Below are positions 1 through 6,627 of a stretch of 64,000 bases of DNA, piece after piece. The stretch is from Spirochaetota bacterium. Its GTDB lineage: Bacteria; Spirochaetota; UBA4802; UBA5550. Location: the NCBI GenBank assembly GCA_017999915.1, contig JAGNKX010000007.1:190488-254487 (forward strand), given 5' to 3'. A program made the translations under genes and the position numbers. Positions within the stretch are counted from its first letter, which is position 1; each line of letters starts with the position of its first letter. The notes under the pieces were generated by a model. It was not told the DNA's origin. It searched no databases and was given only the letters and a program-made list of their open reading frames with translations.

Positions 1-467
1 AAGCCGTTACGTTTAATGCATTCCACCGCGGCAAAGACGTCATCGGCGCTGTGTCCCCGGCTCGCCGCCGACAGCACCTTGTCGTCAAGGGATTGGACGC
101 CTATCTCGACGGTCGTCACGCCGTACTTTTCAAGAAGGGCCAGCGATTCGTTGGAGATATAATCGGGCCGCGTTGACAGGCGAATTCCGTGGATTGCGCC
201 CGTTTCCAGGTGATGGCGTGCCCGGCGGAGAAAGGATTCCTGTATCTCCTTCTTTATCCCGGTGAAGCTGCCGCCGAAGAAGGCAAGCTCGATCCGCTTC
301 ACCGTCTTCCGTACATGGGGCAGGTATCGCAGGACCGTATCGTCGACGATATCCGCTCCGGCTTCGGCTTCGGCAGGGGTCGTGCTCCACTGGTCGCAGA
401 AAATGCAGCGGTGCGGGCACCCGAGATGGGGGATGAATACGGGTATTGTTATCTGGTGCTTGCCCAT
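1..467 (-). CDS. Radical SAM protein, Elp3-like (3' end outside window)
   Basis: Reading from an ATG at 467, at least 155 residues are in the window and the gene runs off the left edge. The N-terminus reads MGKHQITIPVFIPHLGCPHR and continues into the radical SAM cluster motif CxxxCxxC (CPHRCIFC), which binds a 4Fe-4S cluster and S-adenosylmethionine. Further on come ELAFFGGSFTG, the glycine motif of the SAM fold, and VEIGVQSLDD. This arrangement, with the cluster motif very near the N-terminus, is typical of the COG1243-like stand-alone radical SAM proteins related to the Elp3 core. Substrate is unknown. The family assignment is firm; the exact function is not. Confidence 0.88.
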   Translation of the reverse strand, partial: MGKHQITIPVFIPHLGCPHRCIFCDQWSTTPAEAEAGADIVDDTVLRYLPHVRKTVKRIELAFFGGSFTGIKKEIQESFLRRARHHLETGAIHGIRLSTRPDYISNESLALLEKYGVTTVEIGVQSLDDKVLSAASRGHSADDVFAAVECIKRNG

Positions 468-684
468 CGTGATATGGAATAGTTATCTCTCCTGCGCCGA
501 TGGCCTCGATCCGGGCTGGATACCGGTCCGTAGCGGAAGCGTGTATTGATAATTCGGCATCGGAGGTTATTAATAATAGAAAAGTGATAATTGGATTTCA
601 AGGATTTTTTTGGTGTAATCCTGATGAAAATAGGGAAACCAATAATGAAAGACGGCCAGGCCGCTTGTAAAGCGAAAAAAATTA

Positions 685-712
685 TTGACAGAGCCGTGCT
701 ATAAATTCTAAT
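685..712 (+). promoter_or_regulatory. Sigma-70-type promoter of the FmdB-like gene
   Basis: TTGACA at 685-690 and TCTAAT at 707-712 are separated by 16 bp. A start of transcription near 719 would place the small hairpin ATCGGG/CCCGAT (721-726 with 734-739) at the very 5' end of the mRNA. Confidence 0.6.
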
Positions 713-763
713 GCCTCAAAATCGGGAAAACCACCCGATGGCATAAAAGCAGGAGAGATGGCT

Positions 764-1051
764 ATGCCGACATATGAATATGAATGCCTGGAATGCAAGA
801 ACAGATTCGAAGTATTCCAGTCTATGAGTGATGAACCTATAACGAAATGCGAAAAGTGCAGCGGTAAAGTTCGTAAGCTGTTCGGGACAGCCGGCATTAT
901 TTTTAAAGGGTCCGGGTTCTACGTCAATGATTACAAGAAGAACGGAGAAATGAAGAAACGGGCCGGGAAAGGAAACGATAGTTCGGAGGCGGCATCCTGT
1001 CCGGCCTCCGGTACCTGCGCCGCGGGTTGTTCCGGGGGATCTTCGGAATAA
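764..1051 (+). CDS. FmdB family zinc ribbon protein
   Basis: A 95-residue protein beginning MPTYEYEC, the hallmark start of the FmdB/CxxC_CXXC_SSSS family. Two CxxC knuckles (CLEC, CEKC) form a small zinc ribbon within the first 45 residues, followed by the conserved LFGTAGIIFKGSGFYVNDY segment and a low-complexity Ser/Gly/Cys tail with further cysteines. The ATG at 764 is preferred over the one at 758 because AGGAGAG (751-757) abuts the upstream ATG but lies about 6 nt before the second. Family members are called putative regulatory proteins; the biochemical role is not established. It is a monocistronic gene between its own promoter and a strong terminator. Confidence 0.9.
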   Translation: MPTYEYECLECKNRFEVFQSMSDEPITKCEKCSGKVRKLFGTAGIIFKGSGFYVNDYKKNGEMKKRAGKGNDSSEAASCPASGTCAAGCSGGSSE

Positions 1052-1100
1052 CCGCAAAGTCATGCCGATGCCGTATAGCCTTGCACGTGTCACCCCACCC

Positions 1101-1132
1101 AAAAAAACGCTCCCGCGACGGAGCGTTTTTTT
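1101..1132. terminator. Bidirectional intrinsic terminator
   Basis: Stem AACGCTC / GAGCGTT with an A-tract on the left and a T-tract on the right, so it can serve both the plus-strand FmdB gene and the convergent minus-strand gene ending at 1147. Confidence 0.9.
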
Positions 1133-1146
1133 ATATCCTCTCGATG

Positions 1147-3048
1147 CTATTTCTTTGCTTTTGCCTTCCTGATCATCTGCGCCTTTTTCTGCGAATATAT
1201 GGACATGAGATATTTCTCGATGTTGAGGATGGCCTGGCCGGTGATTTTTTCATCTTTGACCTTCTCCCCGGCGAGGGAATCGGCGAATTCGCGGATTCCC
1301 TCGGGCGACTGGATTATATCGGGGTTCACCATTAAATATTCCATGTCGGGGATGAGGTACTGCTGGCTGCGGATGGGGTAGAGCACTTTCCGCGCGTTGT
1401 AAATGGGTATCACTATCTTGAGGTTGAGTTTCCTTATGTCGTTGATGATAATCTCGATGTCGGCTTCATTGGCCGGCAGCAGGTCTATGTAGTTGGAGAG
1501 TACGATCAGCTTCGCGTTGCTGTTCTTTATCTTGAATACGATGCTCTTTGCCTCGCCCCTGGCCAGGGGGCGGTACTGTTCCGTCTCGTTCTCGGACAGG
1601 GAATCCCGCTCAATCGCTCCGGAAATCGGTTCGTCCTTTTTAGGCGCGAAGAGGGACATGAAAAAATCGGATATGGCTTCGATCAGCGACCGGCGCTTGC
1701 GGGCGGCTCTCTCCTCTCTATCAACGGCCGTTTCCTTGAAGTAGCTGTTCTGGTAATTATCGTACTCATCGATGATCCGGTGCATCTTTTTCATGCTCTC
1801 GTCCTTGTCCAGGACGGCCCTTGCGTTGTCATCGGACAGAAGAAGGTTCCGGCCGGCGTTGCACAGGAGGTTCATCTCGTCGAAAATCTTTTCCCTCTCC
1901 GAATGGCTCATCTCCATGAGCACATCCGGTTTTTCCAGTATCAGGTCGTGGAGCTCCGTAAGCCTGGGGAGGAGAAAGGCCCCGTCTATGAGATAGATAA
2001 TGGCGTCCTCGTCCCGGAACTGTATGATCTTTTGCCGGGGTCCGTTTTCCTCGACCCAGGAGAGGAGCCGTTCTTCGGCAAGCTGATTGAATACCGATGA
2101 TACAGCCGATGCCGCGCAGATGCTGTTTTCCCTGATGTACGCGACGATGTCGTTGCCGGCGGTTATGATGGGATCTATCAGCGTTTCGACCTTGAGAATG
2201 CAGGACCTGAGGGAATTGAAGTTTTTCACTTCCGTCAGCTCGCTGTCCGAGAGGGACAGGTAGAGGTCTTGCAGAAGAATGTTCAGCAGGTAGTCGAGCT
2301 TGGTGTCGGTATAATCGCTGAATTCCGTGTTGAGGATCCCGAAGTTCTTCAGCCTTCGCAGGATGGGCGCCGAATGGTTGGCGATGACCTTGTTGATTTT
2401 TTCGAGCGTCATGGTCTTCCGGACGGAGTCGTAGTTGTCATGGTGAAAGCAGTAGTCTTCGGCGATTTCCATGCTCTGCTTGTTCATCGAGAAATGCTTG
2501 TAGGTGAAAACCGTTTTCCCGAGCTCCAGCTTGATCACCTGCGACAGGAGAGCGCGCTCCCTGGTTTTCTTCAGCAGCTTGGTAAGGTTGAATAGCCGGA
2601 ATTGGCTTATGAGGGTCAAAAAATGATCGCATGAAACCTCGTTCCTCTCACCCTGGAGCTTGTTCATGTCGTCATTGCTGATGAGCACGGTTAGTTCGCG
2701 GGTTTCGTTGATCGATAATTTTTTAGAATCGGGATCCACCTCGAACGAAAAGGTGATGATCGGGCGAACCTCGTCGGGGTAGTTTTTCAATAGAATGTCG
2801 ACGAGATTCGTGATGATCTTGTTCCTGGCGATGGTGAAGGGAATCTTGATGTTCCGCGATGTCTTCAGGTCGTCAAGTGTCATGAGGTGCCCGATCCCTG
2901 TTTTGAGGACATTGTTTTGGAACGCCATTATCTCGTTAAGGACCTCGAATATATGAGGCTCACGGGCTATATGCGCATGAAGGAAGGGGAATCGCTTGTC
3001 CTGAATGTTCTCTTTTACCATAGTATGAAATTTGGGGGTGCGCAGCAC
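1147..3048 (-). CDS. Large hypothetical protein, 633 aa, no recognised family
   Basis: Long open frame with normal codon use. A GTG start at 3048 gives 633 aa; an ATG at 3021 would give 624 aa; neither has a clear Shine-Dalgarno sequence. The protein is charged and mostly helical by eye. There is no signal peptide and no convincing membrane segment. A basic-hydrophobic stretch around residues 440-470 (RKRRSLIEAISDFFMSLFAP) separates a long N-terminal part from a C-terminal alpha/beta part containing IVLSNYIDLLPANEADIEII and a Lys-rich end. No catalytic motif was identified. It is monocistronic, with a TTGACA at 3113-3108 upstream but only a weak -10. Function unknown; a cytoplasmic role is inferred from the lack of export signals. 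Confidence 0.85.
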   Translation of the reverse strand: MLRTPKFHTMVKENIQDKRFPFLHAHIAREPHIFEVLNEIMAFQNNVLKTGIGHLMTLDDLKTSRNIKIPFTIARNKIITNLVDILLKNYPDEVRPIITFSFEVDPDSKKLSINETRELTVLISNDDMNKLQGERNEVSCDHFLTLISQFRLFNLTKLLKKTRERALLSQVIKLELGKTVFTYKHFSMNKQSMEIAEDYCFHHDNYDSVRKTMTLEKINKVIANHSAPILRRLKNFGILNTEFSDYTDTKLDYLLNILLQDLYLSLSDSELTEVKNFNSLRSCILKVETLIDPIITAGNDIVAYIRENSICAASAVSSVFNQLAEERLLSWVEENGPRQKIIQFRDEDAIIYLIDGAFLLPRLTELHDLILEKPDVLMEMSHSEREKIFDEMNLLCNAGRNLLLSDDNARAVLDKDESMKKMHRIIDEYDNYQNSYFKETAVDREERAARKRRSLIEAISDFFMSLFAPKKDEPISGAIERDSLSENETEQYRPLARGEAKSIVFKIKNSNAKLIVLSNYIDLLPANEADIEIIINDIRKLNLKIVIPIYNARKVLYPIRSQQYLIPDMEYLMVNPDIIQSPEGIREFADSLAGEKVKDEKITGQAILNIEKYLMSIYSQKKAQMIRKAKAKK

Positions 3049-3149
3049 CGGGGGTCATTTCGACCGAATACTAATAATGATAATAGTTGAATTGGGCGAA
3101 CAAATTTTGTCAATTCTTTTAAGGAAACCCCGAAAAATCAAAAGGGTGC

Positions 3150-3848
3150 TCACTGGCCGTGAATCATCGGCACAAAACGCACATAGGTTATGGTACGCTT
3201 GATAACCTTGCCGTTCTGCCTGGTTATTTTCACCAGTTCCTGCGAATATTCCCCTTCAGGCGCCACCAGGATGCCGCCTTCGCCGAGCTGATCGATGAGG
3301 CTCTGGGGAATTTTAGGGGGCGACGCGGTGAGTATTATTACATCAAAGGGAGCCTGGTCGGGCCAACCGAGATAACCGTCGCCAATACGGACCTGGACAT
3401 TATCGTAGCCCAGCTCCGAAAGCTTCCGTCCTGCGCTCTGGCCGAGGGGAGCCACGACCTCAATGCTGTAGACCTGCTTCGCGAGGAGGGAGAGGACGGC
3501 CGCCTGGTACCCTGACCCGGTTCCTATTTCAAGGACCTTTTCCGTGCCGTCGAGCTCGCACAGCTCCGTCATGAGGGCGACTATATAGGGCTGGGAAATT
3601 GTCTGGCCGTGCCCGATGGGAAGGGGATGGTCCTCATAGGCGCTGGTGACATGGTGTCCGGGGATGAACCTGTGCCGCTCAACGCTTCTCATGGCGTCAA
3701 GCACCCGCTTGTCGCTGACGCCGCGGGCCTCGATCTGGTCTCGTACCATGAGCTCACGTAATTTTTCCATGGGCATGTCTCCTTTGCTTCGGCAAGCGGC
3801 CGGAATTAGCAGCATAATGACAGTCAAATAAAGTAACGTGTGAAGCAT
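3150..3848 (-). CDS. pcm: Protein-L-isoaspartate O-methyltransferase, possibly exported
   Basis: Repairs isoaspartyl residues in damaged proteins by S-adenosylmethionine-dependent methylation (EC 2.1.1.77). The classic Pcm features follow in order: MVRDQIEARGVSD, PLPIGHGQTISQPYIVA, the SAM loop VLEIGTGSGYQAAVL, and the C-terminal LVAPEG and ITYVRFVPM. Two starts are plausible. From 3848 the protein (232 aa) opens with a hydrophobic segment ending in IPAAC, a relaxed lipobox, predicting an exported lipoprotein. From 3770 it is a standard 206-aa cytoplasmic enzyme, and that ATG has a good AAAGGAG 8 nt upstream (around 3779-3785). Exported Pcm variants with lipoprotein-like leaders are known in diderm bacteria, so both products could exist. 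Confidence 0.93.
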   Translation of the reverse strand: MLHTLLYLTVIMLLIPAACRSKGDMPMEKLRELMVRDQIEARGVSDKRVLDAMRSVERHRFIPGHHVTSAYEDHPLPIGHGQTISQPYIVALMTELCELDGTEKVLEIGTGSGYQAAVLSLLAKQVYSIEVVAPLGQSAGRKLSELGYDNVQVRIGDGYLGWPDQAPFDVIILTASPPKIPQSLIDQLGEGGILVAPEGEYSQELVKITRQNGKVIKRTITYVRFVPMIHGQ

Positions 3849-4114
3849 AACGGACAACTTAATTAATATTATCGCGTGACCTCTGAAAAATATCAAATAA
3901 TATATTTATAAAAAATAGTATTGAAATAATATGCGATATCTTGGATTATTATATTTTTAAGGCCCTTTTATCGTTAGGCGGCCGGGTGAGCCTGTTTCCT
4001 CAACTGAATAATCCGCCTGATAATTGGACCTGCTTAATAAAGTAGCGAAGATTCTTATTTATTTCAAGAAAATTAATTGCATGTAAGGTCGTTGGCCGGT
4101 GGAGGACTTGAACG

Positions 4115-4927
4115 GTGGCTAAGAAAACAGTAAAAAAGACAACAAAGAAAAAGACGGTCTCCAAATCAAGGCCGAAGAAAGCCGCCGCGTCACCACCCGC
4201 CGCGGCTCCCCGCAGGGCGGAAAAAGGGAAAAATCCCCTCTATGTATTGATCATCATGGCGCTGGTGACCGCGATAGCACTCATGGTTAACCGTTATTCC
4301 ATGCGCGATGAAGGCGTTAAAAACAAGCATAAGAAGAACCCGGTCCCAATCAGCGGCGAATCGAAGGATCAAAAGGACGAGGGGGAAACGCGCGAAGAAA
4401 AAAAGAAAGCCCCTGAAAAAAAGGTGAAAGCAGAGAAGACCGAGAGAATCGAGAAGGCCGAAAAAGCCGAGAAGCGCGAAGGGACGGAGAAAAAGGAGGG
4501 GGCGGAAAAGCCGCCCGCGGAAGAAGTAAAGGTGTATTTTGTAAAACTGAACGAGAAATCGGAAAAGATGTACCTTGCCCCGGTAACAAGGACCGTCAAC
4601 GGGGGTTCCCTTCTTGAAAACACCATGAAGGAGCTTATCAAGGGACCCACGGCTGCTGAAAAAAAGAAGGGACATCTCACGGCGGTGCCCTCCGGCCTCA
4701 GGGTGAACAGCGTGAAGATAAAGAACCGTTCCGCCGAGATAGATTTTAACGGCGCCATCGAGCAGGGCGCCGGCGGGAGCATCCTGATCAACCGCATTGA
4801 CCAGATAGTGTACACGGCAACCCAGTTCCCGAACGTGAAGAGCGTTGTCATCAAGATCAACGGAAAGCAGAGGCAAACCCTCGGGACCGACGGCCTTTCC
4901 ATCGGGGGACCGTTGCACCGGAGATAG
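4115..4927 (+). CDS. Membrane-anchored GerMN-domain protein
   Basis: A 270-residue protein from a GTG start at 4115, chosen because GGAGG (4101-4105) lies 9 nt upstream. The first 35 residues are Lys/Ala rich and basic, followed by one membrane segment (residues about 42-62, YVLIIMALVTAIALMV) and a very charged Lys/Glu linker (about 70-140). The C-terminal 125 residues match the GerMN fold: VKVYFV, LLENTMKELIKGPT, LTAVPSGLRVNSVKI, AEIDFN, and a late INRIDQIVYTATQF segment. GerMN domains occur in spore germination protein GerM and in many cell-envelope proteins of non-sporulating bacteria. The topology suggests a periplasmic domain tethered to the inner membrane. It ends 2 nt before the next gene, so it probably shares a transcript with the CYTH and GGDEF genes. 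Confidence 0.85.
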   Translation: MAKKTVKKTTKKKTVSKSRPKKAAASPPAAAPRRAEKGKNPLYVLIIMALVTAIALMVNRYSMRDEGVKNKHKKNPVPISGESKDQKDEGETREEKKKAPEKKVKAEKTERIEKAEKAEKREGTEKKEGAEKPPAEEVKVYFVKLNEKSEKMYLAPVTRTVNGGSLLENTMKELIKGPTAAEKKKGHLTAVPSGLRVNSVKIKNRSAEIDFNGAIEQGAGGSILINRIDQIVYTATQFPNVKSVVIKINGKQRQTLGTDGLSIGGPLHRR

Positions 4928-4929
4928 CC

Positions 4930-5460
4930 ATGGACTTGCTGGAGATAGAAATAAAGTCGTATTGTGACGACCATGACGCTGTAATCGAAAAGGCGCGGAC
5001 CCTGGGCGCCAGGCGCGGGAAGACCCTCCGCGAGAGGGACCTCTACCTGAACCACCCGGGCAGGGATTTCCGGAAGACCGATGAGGCACTGCGCCTGCGG
5101 CAGGTCGGCGACGAGGTCGTGCTGACCTACAAGGGCCCCAAGCTGGGGGCCGTCTCGAAAACGCGCCGCGAGGAAGAGGTCCCGGTGGGGAGCTTCGAGA
5201 AAACCCTCGATATTCTCACGCTTCTCGGCTTCATACCGTCGGGGACTGTCGAGAAAGATCGTGAGATATATACCCTCGGCGACATCGAGATATGCATTGA
5301 CAGGGTCGATGGTCTTGGTAATTTTGTGGAGCTTGAATTGAAGGGAACGGACCGGGAGCGCGTCGAGAAGGAGCTCTTCCGTATCGCAGGGGAACTGGGC
5401 CTGGACCGGTTCGAAAGAAGATCGTACCTTGAATTGAAATACCTGGGAACGGGCGCCTGA
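4930..5460 (+). CDS. CYTH-domain protein, class IV adenylate cyclase-like
   Basis: A 176-residue CYTH (CyaB/thiamine triphosphatase) domain protein. The N-terminal EIEIK motif, the YLNHP and LRLRQVGDEVVLTYKGPK strand pair, the acidic REEEVPV, and the late VELELKG and RSYLELKYL strands line the triphosphate tunnel of this family with alternating acidic and basic residues. Family members make cAMP from ATP or hydrolyse inorganic or thiamine triphosphate. The length and the early EIEIKSY motif fit the CyaB-type class IV cyclases best. The gene sits 2 nt behind the GerMN gene and 48 nt before a diguanylate cyclase gene. Adenylate cyclase activity is plausible because a cAMP-receptor-like protein is encoded at 49.7-50.9 kb, but this is inference. 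Confidence 0.87.
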   Translation: MDLLEIEIKSYCDDHDAVIEKARTLGARRGKTLRERDLYLNHPGRDFRKTDEALRLRQVGDEVVLTYKGPKLGAVSKTRREEEVPVGSFEKTLDILTLLGFIPSGTVEKDREIYTLGDIEICIDRVDGLGNFVELELKGTDRERVEKELFRIAGELGLDRFERRSYLELKYLGTGA

Positions 5461-5508
5461 TGCGGGGTATCGCGCCCGGGCGCTTTATATCGAGATCTGT
5501 CGAGGGTA

Positions 5509-6600
5509 ATGATGTTTAATCGCAATCAATCAAAGGAGCTTGAAGACGCACGGGAGCGGCTGGCTTCTCTTGAAGAAAAGAACAAGCAGCTGCGCACCCT
5601 TATCGAGATCAACACCTACATCGCCAACTCCCTGGAAAAGGAGGAGGTGCTGAAGCGGATATTGAACCAGACGAAGATCCTCCTCAATTGCGAATCCAGC
5701 AGCATCCTCCTCGTGGACCGGGGCCTGAAGCTGCTTAACTTTGCCGTGCTGAGCAGGGACGAGGAGGGCGACCTGTTGAAAGATGCCGGCCTTCGCATGG
5801 GCGAGGGCATCGCGGGCACGGTATGGCAGAACGGGATACCCATCCTTATAAACGACGCCCAGAACGATCCCCGGTTTTCCGACAGGGCCGACAAGTTGAT
5901 CAAGAATACCACGCGGTCGATAATAGCCGTCCCCCTTACCGTCAACGGCGAGATCATCGGCGTCATCGAGGCCATTAACAAGATCTACGGCGGCTTCTCC
6001 ATATTCGACATGCAGGTGCTTCAGTTCGTATCGACCCAATCCGCCATAGCCATCAACAACGCCGACCTGTACAACAAGGCGATCCGGGACGGCATGACGA
6101 AGCTCTATATCGGCAAGTATTTTCGCGAGCGTCTCCAGGAGGAATGGAACCGCACCAGGAGGAAAAACCACAACCTCTCGGTGGCCATCTTCGATATCGA
6201 CAATTTCAAGGGGATCAACGATACCTACGGGCACCAGGCGGGGGACCGGGCCATCAAGGAGATTGCGACGGTGCTGCTCAATAACTGCCGAAATATCGAC
6301 ATCCCCTGCCGGTACGGAGGGGAGGAATACACGGTCATCCTCCCCGAGACGGGCAGCGCCGAAGCCTTCGTTTTCGCTGACCGGATACGGTCCGTCGTGG
6401 AGAGCCTGAGACTCGAATACGACGACGTGACCATACGCTTCACCATCTCCGGGGGCATCGCCGCGGTGCCCGAGCTCGAAGCCAACGACCCGAGCGAGCT
6501 TATCGAGATGGCGGATCTAGCCCTTTACCATTCCAAGAAGACGGGCAGGAACAGGGTATCATTCTATGATCCAAAGGTGGTGGAAAAGAAGGGGACCTGA
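5509..6600 (+). CDS. GAF-GGDEF diguanylate cyclase
   Basis: A 363-residue cytoplasmic protein. Residues about 5-30 form a short coiled coil, about 35-185 a GAF sensory domain (IPILINDAQNDPRF, IIAVPLTVNGEIIGVI), and about 190-360 a GGDEF domain. The active-site motif is GGEEY (270-274), a GGEEF variant with Tyr in the last position; the metal-binding FDIDNFKGINDTYGH segment is at 228-242. An RxxD inhibitory site (RNID, 261-264) lies exactly five residues ahead of the motif, so product feedback by c-di-GMP is expected. The likely reaction is 2 GTP to cyclic di-GMP. GAGGG at 5502-5506 precedes two tandem ATGs (5509, 5512). It is probably the last gene of the GerMN-CYTH operon. Confidence 0.93.
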   Translation: MMFNRNQSKELEDARERLASLEEKNKQLRTLIEINTYIANSLEKEEVLKRILNQTKILLNCESSSILLVDRGLKLLNFAVLSRDEEGDLLKDAGLRMGEGIAGTVWQNGIPILINDAQNDPRFSDRADKLIKNTTRSIIAVPLTVNGEIIGVIEAINKIYGGFSIFDMQVLQFVSTQSAIAINNADLYNKAIRDGMTKLYIGKYFRERLQEEWNRTRRKNHNLSVAIFDIDNFKGINDTYGHQAGDRAIKEIATVLLNNCRNIDIPCRYGGEEYTVILPETGSAEAFVFADRIRSVVESLRLEYDDVTIRFTISGGIAAVPELEANDPSELIEMADLALYHSKKTGRNRVSFYDPKVVEKKGT

Positions 6601-6601
6601 G

Positions 6602-6627
6602 GGCTACCGGAGCTGGTAGCCTTTTTT
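6602..6627 (+). terminator. Terminator of the GGDEF gene, inside the end of pheT
   Basis: GGCTACC (6602-6608) pairs with GGTAGCC (6615-6621) and is followed by six T. It begins right after the GGDEF stop codon and covers the stop codon of the convergent pheT gene (6604-6606). Confidence 0.85.
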
